A stretch of 64,000 nt of DNA from Nocardioides sp. HDW12B (GTDB lineage: Bacteria > Actinomycetota > Actinomycetes > Propionibacteriales > Nocardioidaceae): the NCBI RefSeq assembly GCF_011299595.1, contig NZ_CP049867.1, positions 1,302,001 through 1,366,000 on the forward strand, written 5' to 3'. Made by a program: the position numbers and the translations under genes. The notes beneath the pieces were generated by a model. The model saw only the letters and a program-made list of their open reading frames with translations, made no database searches and was not told the origin of the DNA. Of the stretch, positions 35,690 through 43,554 are shown one piece after another. Every line of letters starts with the position of its first letter. Within the stretch, counting starts at the first letter, position 1.

Positions 35690-36798
35690 CGTGTCCTCCT
35701 CGCCAGTCGTGCCGCCAGTCCGGCGAGCGCCCCGCGCGCGGCGGGGTGGGGCAGCCCGTCGGCGACCTCGGCGGCCTCGGCGAGGAGGGCGTCGATCGCC
35801 CGCTCGGCGCGGTCGCGCACCCCGTTGCGCACCAGGGCGTCCGCCAGTCGTACGGCGTCGTCGCGGTCCAGCTCGCCGGTGGAGCACGCCTCGACGAGCG
35901 GGGCGTCCGAGCCGGTCACCATGTCGCGCGCCCAGGCCAGCAGCGTCGTCGCCCGCCCGTCGACCAGGTCGTCGAGGGCCGGCTTCCCGGTCCGTCCCGG
36001 GTCCCCCCACACGCCGAGCACGTCGTCGCGCAGCCCGAAGGCGTCGCCGACGAGGTCGCCCCACCGCCCGAGCACCTCGAGCAGGGACGCGTCGTCGGTG
36101 ACCAGCAGGGCGCCGAGCTCCAGGGGCCGCCGCACGGTGTAGCGGCCGGTCTTGAGCCGGGCCACGACGCGCGTGACTGCCGGGTCGTCGGTCCCGGCCG
36201 CGGTCGCCGTGAGGTCCAGCAGCTGGCCGTGCACCAGCTCGAGGACCATGTGTCGCCAGGCGATCCGCACGGCCTCGGGCAGGGAGGCCACGGCGGCCGA
36301 GGCCTCGGCGAGCAACAGGTCGCCGAGCAGGATGGCGACCCCGTCGCCGTACCGCTCGGCGTCACCGCGCGCTGCTGCCTCGCGGTGCCGGCGCGCGGCG
36401 CGCTCGTGGGTGGTCTCCAGGCCCCGGCGGGTGCGGGAGCGGTCCATGACGTCGTCGTGCACGAGCGCGAACAGGTGCAGCAGCTCGAGCGCCGAGCCGA
36501 GGCTCGCGAGGCCGTCGGCGTCCGGCGACGTGGCACGACCTCCGGCGACGACGAACCCGTGGTGGGCCACGACGGCGCGCACCTGCTTGCCCTGCGAGTC
36601 GGTCCACCGCGCCAGCTCCGCGGCGAGGTCGAGCCCGAAACCTCCGAGGGCAGGCGAGCGCGGGTCGCCCTCGACCCCGGCCAGCACCGCGGTGACGTCC
36701 TGCACGCGGCGGGTGGTCAGCTCGTGGGCCGCAGCAAGGGTCCGGGCCGTGGCGTCAGCAGTCGTCGACGCGGGGCCGGTGCGGTCGGTGACGGTCAC
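35686..36798 (-). CDS. Geranylgeranyl diphosphate synthase (polyprenyl synthetase family)
   Basis: 370 residues. First Asp-rich motif in LFALVHDDVMDRS, with the Arg-rich RTRRGLETTHE after it. The second motif region is GDAFGLRDDVLGVWGDPGRTGKP. It makes GGPP for the phytoene synthase. GTG at 36798 is chosen because it gives a normal N-terminus (VTVTDRTGPAS) and overlaps the SRPBCC gene stop; the much longer upstream open frame is antisense-like low-complexity sequence. It is second in the operon. Confidence 0.9.
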   Translation of the reverse strand: MTVTDRTGPASTTADATARTLAAAHELTTRRVQDVTAVLAGVEGDPRSPALGGFGLDLAAELARWTDSQGKQVRAVVAHHGFVVAGGRATSPDADGLASLGSALELLHLFALVHDDVMDRSRTRRGLETTHERAARRHREAAARGDAERYGDGVAILLGDLLLAEASAAVASLPEAVRIAWRHMVLELVHGQLLDLTATAAGTDDPAVTRVVARLKTGRYTVRRPLELGALLVTDDASLLEVLGRWGDLVGDAFGLRDDVLGVWGDPGRTGKPALDDLVDGRATTLLAWARDMVTGSDAPLVEACSTGELDRDDAVRLADALVRNGVRDRAERAIDALLAEAAEVADGLPHPAARGALAGLAARLARRTR

Positions 36799-37289
36799 CG
36801 CGCTGCCTCCGCGAGCTCCGCGGTCACGGCACGCACGAAGCGGTCCCGCATCAGGCCCATCACGACGTGCATCGCCGCCTCGACGACAGGAGCAGCGCGG
36901 CGCGGCGCAGGGACTCGGGCGGTGACGTCGACCTCGATGGCGAGGTGGACCCGTTCGGAGCCGCCGGTACGGTCGCGGGCCGGGGTGAGCGTGAACGCCC
37001 CCTCCGTGCCGGCCAGCTCGGTGCCGTCGGGGTCGTGGCGGAACGCGATCCGGTGAGGCGGTTCGAAGGTCACCTTCTCGGTGAGAGCCGCGGTGAAGGT
37101 TCCGCCGGGGTAGCGGATGCCCGCGATGTCCCAGCGCCACCGGTCGTCTCCGATGTCGACGACATCCCGGACGAACGGCGTGCTGCGGCTGATGAACTCC
37201 GGACGCGACACGACGGCGTACACGTCCTCGCAGGTGCCGTCGACGTCCGCCTCGGCGTGGAGGCGACCGGTGAACGAGTTCAGGCGCAC
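36795..37289 (-). CDS. SRPBCC (START-like) family protein
   Basis: About 164 residues from GTG 37289 (VRLNSFTGRLHAEADVDG); a TTG at 37349 would add 20 residues and is less likely. The polyketide-cyclase/START-like fold is suggested by FTGRLHAEADVDGTCEDVYAVVSRPEF, then WRWDIAGIRYPGG and FEPPHRIAFRHDPDG. These proteins bind hydrophobic ligands in a deep cavity. It is the first gene of the carotenoid operon and overlaps the GGPP synthase start by 4 bases (GTGA), so a role in isoprenoid or carotenoid binding is possible but unproven. Confidence 0.75.
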   Translation of the reverse strand: MRLNSFTGRLHAEADVDGTCEDVYAVVSRPEFISRSTPFVRDVVDIGDDRWRWDIAGIRYPGGTFTAALTEKVTFEPPHRIAFRHDPDGTELAGTEGAFTLTPARDRTGGSERVHLAIEVDVTARVPAPRRAAPVVEAAMHVVMGLMRDRFVRAVTAELAEAAR

Positions 37290-37368
37290 GCGTGGTCCGG
37301 CTTCTCGGGAAGGTGGCGGGTCGCGACCGACGATAGAGGCAGTGCCCAACCAGACGGACGGGACGCGA

Positions 37369-37413
37369 AACGGGGAGCATCCTGGTCAGCAGGTGACCAG
37401 GATGCTCCCCGTT
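37369..37413 (-). terminator. Perfect 19-bp stem-loop, displaced terminator of glnA
   Basis: Arms 37369-37387 and 37395-37413 are perfectly complementary over 19 bases with a 7-base loop; on the minus strand the stem is followed by GTTTCGC. It lies 25 bases to the left of the left copy of the glnA 3'-end repeat. Before island insertion it would have sat just downstream of the glnA stop codon, the natural place for a glnA terminator. It now separates the island from the crt operon. Confidence 0.75.
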
Positions 37414-37438
37414 CTCGGGTGGCGCGGGAGCGAGCGGC

Positions 37439-37453
37439 TCAGATGTCGTAGTA
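37439..37453. repeat. attL-like copy of the 15-bp direct repeat
   Basis: TCAGATGTCGTAGTA, identical to 60180-60194 and not embedded in any gene here. Flanking bases on both sides differ from the right copy, so the identity is exactly 15 bases. Confidence 0.85.
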
Positions 37454-37567
37454 CTGACTGACTGACCCATGCTGACCTGCGCAAACGTCGAGATTCCCCG
37501 GACATTTGTACCGGGCTTGTAACAGCGTAGCTCTTCTTGGCAGCGATCCCGGGAGCGAACAGACCGC

Positions 37568-37723
37568 CTACCAGGCGGCCATGTCGAGGGCTTGTAGCGG
37601 GAGGATGTCGGCCTTCAACGTCGCCGCGACGTTCCATCCCACGATCCGCCGCGAGTAGACGTCGGTCACGAACGCGACGTAGGCGAACCCCGACCAGCTC
37701 GCGACGTAGGTGATGTCGGCAGT
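37568..37723 (-). pseudogene. IS3-family transposase (orfB integrase core) fragment
   Basis: About 51 residues of the IS3 DDE integrase core are preserved: ADITYVASWSGFAYVAFVTD, then VYSRRIVGWNVAATLKAD, ending ALDMAAW and a stop. An intact OrfB would have ~300 residues, with more than 100 before and ~130 after this piece. It is fused in frame at its 5' side to an integrase N-terminus (next entry). No terminal inverted repeats were found. Confidence 0.8.
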
Positions 37724-37831
37724 GTTGCCGTCGTTGTCACGGAATCGGGTCAGGGCTCGGTCACTTGCGTAGCGGATCTTGTCGGTGGTGATGGTCTTCC
37801 AGGCGCCGAGGGCGAGTGGTTGCCTGGCCAT
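37721..37831 (-). pseudogene. Tyrosine integrase N-terminal remnant
   Basis: ATG at 37831 begins MARQPLALGAWKTITTDKIR and continues through RALTRFRDNDGNT. This closely resembles the arm-binding N-terminus of actinobacterial phage and ICE integrases (pattern MARxxLxLGxWGxI...RxRFRDxDGxT). After ~37 residues the frame passes directly into the IS3 fragment, so core-binding and catalytic domains are lost. It lies within 400 bases of the left att copy, where the integrase of such an element is expected. Confidence 0.7.
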
Positions 37832-37976
37832 GGTGTTCTCGCCGTCCGCTCGGGTGCTAGACGCAGCGGCGGTGGAGCCGCCACTCAGCAGGTCACCGGC
37901 CGTAGCCTCGTCGAGCGGTGCTTGTGGGCTTGGTGTTGGCAAGACTACGGCGGTAGTTGCAGGAAAGGACGAGACT

Positions 37977-38771
37977 GTGTCAGACCCCGAGGAGACCGAC
38001 GAAGGTACACGTGAGTGGTTCTCGGCGGCCGCCCGCGAGCTGGACCAGGCCGAACGGAGCAGGCAGGGGATCGCACCTCTGTCGAGACGGCCCGCTGGCC
38101 TGACGCCGACGGACGCTTGGCGCATCGCGGCCGCGCGCGACGACCTCCGAGCCCAGCGCGGCGAGGTCCGCACCGGCTTCAAGCTTGGCTGGACGTCCGA
38201 GGTGATGCGGCGCTCCCTCGGCGTGAGCGAACCGAACTTCGGGAGCCTGTGGGCCTACATGAACGTTCAGGAAGGACTCCTGGACCTCCAGCGCCTCATC
38301 CATCCCAAGGCGGAGCCTGAGTTCGCGTTCAGGGCCGAGGCGACACTCGCCGGGCCGGGCGTCACCGCTCTGGACGTGACCACGGCCGGGCGCTGGGCGG
38401 TGGCAGTGGAGGTGGTCGACCCGCGGTGGGAGAGCCGGGACTTCGACTGGCTCGACAACACCGCCGACGGCTCCTCTGCCGCCGCGTACGCCGTCAGTGC
38501 CTTCCGTCCGACGGCGGTGCCCCCGGAGCGACTCACCCTGACCATGCAGGCAGGCGACGTCGAGTGCCGTGGGGCGGGTCGGGAGGCGATGGGTTCGCCG
38601 GCCGAGGCGGTGGCCTACCTCGTCCGCGAGCTGCACGCCCGCGGGGCCGCACTGGAGCCGGGGATGGTGGTGCTCACCGGCGGGATCACGGCTCCCGTCG
38701 ATCTCGTCCCGGGGCTCGAGATCCGCGTGTCGTGCCCAGAGCTAGGGACGTGCCGGGTGCGCTGCACGTGA
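37977..38771 (+). CDS. 2-hydroxypentadienoate hydratase / 4-oxalocrotonate decarboxylase family protein
   Basis: 264 residues of the FAH-like hydratase/decarboxylase family used in meta pathways. Landmarks: GFKLGWTSEVMRRSLGVSEPNFG, HPKAEPEFAFRAEATLAGPGVTA, AVEVVDPRWESRDFDWLDNTADGSSAAAY (metal site Glu and Asp) and VLTGGITAPVDLVPG. It is the third family member in the island and lies apart from the main operon, next to the Rieske-hydrolase gene. Hydratase and decarboxylase cannot be told apart from sequence alone. GTG at 37977 follows GAAAGGA. Its 3' end is 6 bases from the convergent fusion gene. Confidence 0.82.
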   Translation: MSDPEETDEGTREWFSAAARELDQAERSRQGIAPLSRRPAGLTPTDAWRIAAARDDLRAQRGEVRTGFKLGWTSEVMRRSLGVSEPNFGSLWAYMNVQEGLLDLQRLIHPKAEPEFAFRAEATLAGPGVTALDVTTAGRWAVAVEVVDPRWESRDFDWLDNTADGSSAAAYAVSAFRPTAVPPERLTLTMQAGDVECRGAGREAMGSPAEAVAYLVRELHARGAALEPGMVVLTGGITAPVDLVPGLEIRVSCPELGTCRVRCT

Positions 38772-38777
38772 GTCGCG

Positions 38778-40010
38778 TCAGGCCAGGAAGTCGCAGAGCA
38801 GCCGGTTGAACTCATCGGCGCGCTCGATCTGGACCCAGTGTCCGCAGCGGCCGAACACGTGGAGCTGGGAGTCGTCGATCAGCTCGTGCAGACGGAGCGA
38901 CGTCGTCAACGGGATCACCCGGTCGTCCCGCCCGTGCACGATCAGTGTCGGCACGGGGATGCGTCGCACCAGCTCCTCGTCGACGGTCATCGCGTCGATG
39001 TGCTGCTGACGCGGTACGGGGAACATGCGCGCGTAGGCCTCGTGGACGCCGGGCCGGGTCGCCGCGTCCAGCCGGAGCAGGGCCAGGTCGTCGTCGACCA
39101 GAGAGCGGTCGTGGGCGAAGACGTTGAGCAGGCTGCGCATGGCAGGCAGCGAGGGCTCGAAACCCCAGACGGCGTCCAAACCGGGGGTGAGGGAGAACGC
39201 CGCGCCCACGCTGCCCATGAGTACCAGCCGGTCGACCCGCTCCGGGTGGAATGTGGCGAGGTTGAGGGCGAGCGCCCCGCCGAAGCTGTTGCCGACAAGG
39301 GAGACGCTGCCGAGCTCCATCGCATCGAGGAAGCCAACCAGGTGATCCGTCCATGCGGCCATGTCGTAACGATCGCTGGGCTTTCGTCGCGTGTAGCCGA
39401 ACCCGAGGAGGTCGGGTGCGAGCACTCGGAACTCCTGTGCCAGCGCAGGGAGGGTGAGACGCCAGTTGGCCCAGGCGCTCACCCCGGGACCCGACCCGTG
39501 GATCAAGACCACCGGCGCCCCCGACCCTTCATCGTGGTAGTTCGTGTCGACGCCCTTGACGTCGACGGTCTGGCCGATCTCGGGCGGCGTGGGTGCGTGG
39601 TCGGGCATGTCGGCACTCCGTTCCGCGGCCTGCTGCAGCAACCAGGCACGCATCGATTGGTGGGGGACCGCCGGAGGGAGCAGTGCCTCCACCCAGCCGT
39701 CGACGATCCGAGTGGGGTAGACGGTCGCGGCCTCGGTCGGTAGGTCAGTACGCCGGCCGTCGCTCAGGTCGAACCGCCAGAAGTGTCCGGGGCAGATGAG
39801 GCTGCCGTCGCGCACCGTGCCTCCCGACAGGGAGATGTCGCGGTGCGGGCACCTGTCGAGCATCGCGACCGGCTGCCCTCCAGGCCCCCGGACGACGCAC
39901 ACGCGATCCCGGTCCTGGCCAGACGTGCCCACCAACCGCCCGATCGGACGGTCCTGATCGAGGTCCTCGATCCGGCAGACCTGCTCCCACGAGCCGGTCA
40001 CGGCTGCCAC
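38778..40010 (-). CDS. Rieske ferredoxin - meta-cleavage-product hydrolase fusion
   Basis: 410 residues in one frame. Residues ~5-110 are a Rieske domain with CPHRDISLSGG and CPGHFWRFD (C-x-H ... C-x2-H for a [2Fe-2S] centre). Residues ~140-410 are an alpha/beta hydrolase of the DmpD/TodF/XylF type: oxyanion HGSGPGVSAWANW, nucleophile elbow VGNSFGGALAL, acid HGRDDRVIP, base GRCGHWVQIE. These hydrolases cleave C-C bonds of ring-fission products. The linker (~115-135) contains an internal ATG at 39608 preceded by GGAG, so a separate hydrolase could also be made. GTG start overlaps the iclR end by 13 bases. Confidence 0.87.
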   Translation of the reverse strand: MAAVTGSWEQVCRIEDLDQDRPIGRLVGTSGQDRDRVCVVRGPGGQPVAMLDRCPHRDISLSGGTVRDGSLICPGHFWRFDLSDGRRTDLPTEAATVYPTRIVDGWVEALLPPAVPHQSMRAWLLQQAAERSADMPDHAPTPPEIGQTVDVKGVDTNYHDEGSGAPVVLIHGSGPGVSAWANWRLTLPALAQEFRVLAPDLLGFGYTRRKPSDRYDMAAWTDHLVGFLDAMELGSVSLVGNSFGGALALNLATFHPERVDRLVLMGSVGAAFSLTPGLDAVWGFEPSLPAMRSLLNVFAHDRSLVDDDLALLRLDAATRPGVHEAYARMFPVPRQQHIDAMTVDEELVRRIPVPTLIVHGRDDRVIPLTTSLRLHELIDDSQLHVFGRCGHWVQIERADEFNRLLCDFLA

Positions 40011-40786
40011 CCGAGGTTCGCCGAGATCCGCAACGCGGTGTCCAGCAGGGGACGGGTCAGGTGTCGGATGCCGGCATCGACCTCATCGACGAGCTCGGCC
40101 ACGGACACCGAGGCGACCACCCGCCCAAGGGGGTCGCGAATGGGAGCGGCCACCGAGCACATGCCCGGTTGTGACTCACCTCGGTTCTCGGCAAAACCCT
40201 GACGCCGAACCCGGGCCAGCTCCTCGAGCAGCGTCCTGGCACTGGTGATGGTGCGGGGCGTCTTGGCCGCCAAGCGCATCGATCCCACCGTACTGCGCTG
40301 CTGTTCCAGCGGCAGGAACGCCAGCAGAACCTTGCCGCTGGACGTGGCATGGGCCGCGTTGCGGGCCCCGACCGCACGGAAGACGGGGATCGCGCCGGGG
40401 CCCTCCCGACGCTCGACGTACAGCACGTCGTCACCGTCCAGAACGCCGATGTGCAGCGTCCCGGGGGTGGCGCTACGAAGCCGGTCGAGGGGCAACGTAG
40501 AGGCCTCGTGCAATCGCTGAGCCGTCTCAGCGCTGGCACCCAACGAGCGCATCGTTGCGGTCAGCCGGAACAACCCGGTTTCCTCTACCTTCTCCAGCAG
40601 TCCCTCCTCCACCAGCGTCCAGATGACCCTGTGGGCCGTGCTCTTGCCGATACCCGCTCGTTGCGCCAGCTGGGTGACGCCGAGCTGAGTGCTGTGCTTG
40701 CCGAATTCCCGCAAGATCCGCGCCGCCGCCGCGACACTCGACAGGCGCTCCTTCTCCGGCTCCTTGTCCCGCACCGAATCGCTCAT
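39998..40786 (-). CDS. IclR-family regulator of the aromatic island
   Basis: 262 residues. Winged helix ~18-80: SSVAAAARILREFGKHSTQL, LAQRAGIGKSTAHRVIWTLVEEGLLEK. Effector domain: AAHATSSGKVLLAFLPLEQ, GFAENRGESQPGMCSVAAPIRDPLGRVVASV. IclR proteins of this kind (PcaR, PobR, OhpR groups) control aromatic pathways with pathway intermediates as ligands. ATG at 40786 gives a normal N-terminus (MSDSVRDKEPEKERLSS) and overlaps the previous stop. It is transcribed away from the main catabolic operon, and is the only regulator in the island besides the antitoxin. Confidence 0.9.
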   Translation of the reverse strand: MSDSVRDKEPEKERLSSVAAAARILREFGKHSTQLGVTQLAQRAGIGKSTAHRVIWTLVEEGLLEKVEETGLFRLTATMRSLGASAETAQRLHEASTLPLDRLRSATPGTLHIGVLDGDDVLYVERREGPGAIPVFRAVGARNAAHATSSGKVLLAFLPLEQQRSTVGSMRLAAKTPRTITSARTLLEELARVRRQGFAENRGESQPGMCSVAAPIRDPLGRVVASVSVAELVDEVDAGIRHLTRPLLDTALRISANLGWQP

Positions 40787-41532
40787 CTGCTGACGTCGTC
40801 CAGTACGGCCCTCAACGCTTCCAGAGCAGACACGCCGGCCGGCAGGGACACCCGGTGCTCCGTGAGCTCGGCCGCTAGCAGCGCCGAGGCCCGCGGGAGC
40901 CCACGACGGACGCACACACCGAACTCGTCGACGGTGGCGGACAGAAGGGGCAGGGCATGTCGCAGTCCCTCCAGATCGCGGCCGGTCTTGGCGTGCTGGT
41001 TGGCCAGCGCCACTCCCGAGTGCTGGGCGTGATGGGGTCCCAGCCCTCCGCCGACGTCAACGGTCAGGTGGTACAGGACGTCATCCATGCCGAGAACGCG
41101 GCGAACCTCGGCGGGTTGGTCCTCCTGCAGCAACCCAAGTGCTGGAAGGACGGACGGGTCGTAGAACCGCAGGACCCAGGTGAGCCCGAGGTAGTCCTCA
41201 ACGATCTCCACCTCGGGCCCCTGAGGGGCCGGCAGATGATCTGCGGTCGCCAACAGGTGTAGCTGCCGGGTTGCGGCGGCCACGACGGTCACCCGCTGTC
41301 CGGCGACGAGGGGCAATCTGCCACGTTCACCGGCCGGAAGGTGACGCGTGTGATCCAAGTACGCGCCATGCAGCGCGAGCACGTAGTCACTGACCAGCTG
41401 GCGCATCGCCTCCGGCTCGGCTGGAACGGCGTTGGTGGACACGCCCTGAGTGTGGGCCTCATGCGACCTGGTCAACATCTGCTGTCCCGTATGGCGGAAC
41501 ACGTCCTGCGTAGGGGTCGGGCGGTCAGTCAT
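40783..41532 (-). CDS. Unrecognised protein linked to the aromatic operon
   Basis: Up to 249 residues from ATG 41532 (MTDRPTPTQDVF). Because that start lies only 9 bases from the divergent dioxygenase start, internal ATGs at 41478 or 41406 (the latter with GGAGGCG directly upstream) are plausible. No known family was recognised. It is soluble, helix-rich in its first half (MRQLVSDYVLALHGAYLDHT), with VAGQRVTVVAAATRQLHLLATADHL, DVLYHLTVDVGGGLGPHHAQHSG and GVCVRRGLPRASALLAAEL. The His-rich GLGPHHAQHSG segment could bind metal. It is translationally coupled to the IclR gene (4-base overlap), so it may be a co-regulator or small enzyme of the pathway. Confidence 0.6.
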   Translation of the reverse strand: MTDRPTPTQDVFRHTGQQMLTRSHEAHTQGVSTNAVPAEPEAMRQLVSDYVLALHGAYLDHTRHLPAGERGRLPLVAGQRVTVVAAATRQLHLLATADHLPAPQGPEVEIVEDYLGLTWVLRFYDPSVLPALGLLQEDQPAEVRRVLGMDDVLYHLTVDVGGGLGPHHAQHSGVALANQHAKTGRDLEGLRHALPLLSATVDEFGVCVRRGLPRASALLAAELTEHRVSLPAGVSALEALRAVLDDVSR

Positions 41533-41541
41533 GTTGCTCGC

Positions 41542-42633
41542 ATGGCAGATGTGAACGGCGTCACAGGCCACCAGGACCTGGTGGAAGGCACCCCGGCCGG
41601 CACGCGCCGGGAGTTCGCCAAGGGCGCACCCCCTGACGGCGCCCGGTTCGATCCGTCGGACACCCGGCAGGCGCACCGCTTCTCAGGGCGCAGCACGGTC
41701 CCGGGAAAGCCGCGCGGGATCCTGCGCCTGGGTCACGTCGACGTGACCGTCACCGACCTCGACCTCGCTGCGGCTTACTACACGGGCGTCATGGGCATGG
41801 ACATCACCGCCCGGACCGAGGACTCGGTCTACCTCAAGTGCTGGGACGAGGAGGACCACCACTCCCTCCGGCTGCGGTACGCCCAGCGCATGGGGATGGA
41901 TCTGATGTCGTTCAAGGTCCACCACGAGGACGACCTCGCCGACCTCGAGAACCGCGTCGGACGCTACGGCTTCCCGGTCGAGCGCATCAGCAGGGGAGAG
42001 GTGCTCGGGCAAGGCGAGTCCATCCGGTTCTCCACCCCAAGCGGACACATCATGGAGCTGGTCGCCGACGTCGAGAAGGTCGGCACATCACGACCCCGTC
42101 ACCAGCTCGAACCGAGCAGCGACAGCGAGCCCTTCCCCCGCGACCGCATCTGCCCGCCGCGGATGGACCACATGCTCATCAACGCCGAGGAGGTCGGCGA
42201 GTCGACAAGGTTCTTCATGGACGTCCTCGGCTTCCGCATCACCGAACAGCTCCTCGACGGCAACGGCCACCAGCTCGGAACATGGATGGAACGCTCCCAC
42301 TCACCCCACGACCTCGCCATCGTTCACGGCCCCAACGGCGGGCTTCACCACTTCGCGTTCTGGCTCGATGACTGGGACGACGTGCGCGACTCCGCGGACG
42401 TCCTCGCCTACAACGGCATCCAGCTCGACGTCGGACCCACCCGGCACGGCATCACCCGCGGATCCACCATCTACTTCTTCGACCCGCTCGGCACCCGCAA
42501 CGAGGTGTTCACCGGCGGCTACCGACCCGATCCCGATTTCCCCACCCTGACCTGGACCGAGGACAACATCGGCCGCGCCGTCTTCTACTACGAAGGCGAG
42601 GTCAACGACCGCTTCATGAGAGTGCACACCTGA
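41542..42633 (+). CDS. Extradiol catechol dioxygenase (VOC, type I), copy 1
   Basis: 363 residues from ATG 41542; GTG 41551 or 41581 are alternatives. Residues ~1-55 are an unusual N-terminal extension rich in Gly/Arg/Asp. The rest is a two-module vicinal-oxygen-chelate enzyme like XylE/C23O: ILRLGHVDVTVTDLDLAAAYY, YLKCWDEEDHHSLRL. Fe(II) ligands: His210 (RMDHMLI), His269 or 270 (GGLHHFAFW) and Glu321 (TRNEVFTGG). It cleaves a catechol next to the hydroxyls. It heads the main operon and its stop overlaps the start of a paralogous copy. Confidence 0.88.
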   Translation: MADVNGVTGHQDLVEGTPAGTRREFAKGAPPDGARFDPSDTRQAHRFSGRSTVPGKPRGILRLGHVDVTVTDLDLAAAYYTGVMGMDITARTEDSVYLKCWDEEDHHSLRLRYAQRMGMDLMSFKVHHEDDLADLENRVGRYGFPVERISRGEVLGQGESIRFSTPSGHIMELVADVEKVGTSRPRHQLEPSSDSEPFPRDRICPPRMDHMLINAEEVGESTRFFMDVLGFRITEQLLDGNGHQLGTWMERSHSPHDLAIVHGPNGGLHHFAFWLDDWDDVRDSADVLAYNGIQLDVGPTRHGITRGSTIYFFDPLGTRNEVFTGGYRPDPDFPTLTWTEDNIGRAVFYYEGEVNDRFMRVHT

Positions 42634-43544
42634 TGACGATTCTGCGCCTTTCCCACGTCGAGATCCGCGTACCCGATCTCGAGCTCGCCACTGCGTACTA
42701 CTCCGAGGTCGTCGGGATGATCGAGACCGGACGAGACGCCAACCGCGTGTTCCTGAAGTGCTGGGACGAGCACCAGCACCACAGCGTCGTGCTCACCATG
42801 GAACCCACTCACGGGCTCAACCACTTCGGGTTCAAGGTCACCGACTCCGAAGACCTCGACCACTATCAGGAGCGCCTCGAGGCAGCTGGCGTCGCTGTTC
42901 ACCGCTACGCCGCCGACGAGTGGGCTCCCGGTCACGGGACCTCCATCCGGTTCGAGCTCCCCAGCGGTCACCAGATGGAGCTCGTCTACGGCATGCAGCA
43001 GGTCGGCAACCTCCTCCCGCAGACCAACCCGCCTCCGCGTCCGATGGGTCTCACCGGCATCGCCCCTCCCCGGGTCGACCACATCTTCCTCACCGCCGAG
43101 GAGGTCGACACCAACACGCGATTCCTCGCCCAGCACCTCGACTTCCGGCTCACCGAGCAGGTGATGGGCGACGACGGCTACCAGATCGCCAGCTGGCTGG
43201 AGGTCAGCCACCGCTCCCACGACATCGCCTTCATCACCGGACCCAACGGCGGCCTTCACCACTTCGCCTACTGGGTGGACGGGTGGAACGACCTTCGCAA
43301 CGCCGCAGACGCGTGCGTCTACCACGGAGTGAACGTCGAGACGAACCCCACCCGACACGGCGCCACCCGCGGGCAATGCCTCTACTTCTTCGACCCCCTC
43401 GGCAACCGCAACGAGATGTTCACCGGCGGCTACTGGGTCGACCCCGGAGCCGAACCCGTGACCTGGACCGAGGCCGAGATGGGACGGGCGATGTTCTATT
43501 ACGACGGCGTCGTGAACCAGCAGTTCCTCACGGTCCACAGTTGA
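42633..43544 (+). CDS. Extradiol catechol dioxygenase (VOC, type I), copy 2
   Basis: 303 residues, the normal catechol 2,3-dioxygenase length. Fe(II) ligands His150 (RVDHIFL), His209/210 (GGLHHFAYW) and Glu261 (NRNEMFTGGYW) match the H-H-E triad of XylE. It is clearly paralogous to copy 1 over its whole length (shared KCWDE, HGxTRG, YFFDPLG blocks) but lacks the N-terminal extension. Overlap of start and stop (ATGA) couples the two. The pair may differ in substrate range or form a mixed oligomer. Confidence 0.92.
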   Translation: MTILRLSHVEIRVPDLELATAYYSEVVGMIETGRDANRVFLKCWDEHQHHSVVLTMEPTHGLNHFGFKVTDSEDLDHYQERLEAAGVAVHRYAADEWAPGHGTSIRFELPSGHQMELVYGMQQVGNLLPQTNPPPRPMGLTGIAPPRVDHIFLTAEEVDTNTRFLAQHLDFRLTEQVMGDDGYQIASWLEVSHRSHDIAFITGPNGGLHHFAYWVDGWNDLRNAADACVYHGVNVETNPTRHGATRGQCLYFFDPLGNRNEMFTGGYWVDPGAEPVTWTEAEMGRAMFYYDGVVNQQFLTVHS

Positions 43545-43554
43545 GGTGCCGCAG

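Noticed and set aside
37414-37567. A tRNA gene at the left island border, the usual integration target
   Set aside because: No cloverleaf or CCA-flanked arm could be drawn; the repeated sequence matches the glnA end instead.
37568-38182. A single 204-codon gene on the minus strand
   Set aside because: Its upstream part is antisense to the hydratase gene. Only the portion after ATG 37831 is meaningful, and that is a chimera of two broken genes.
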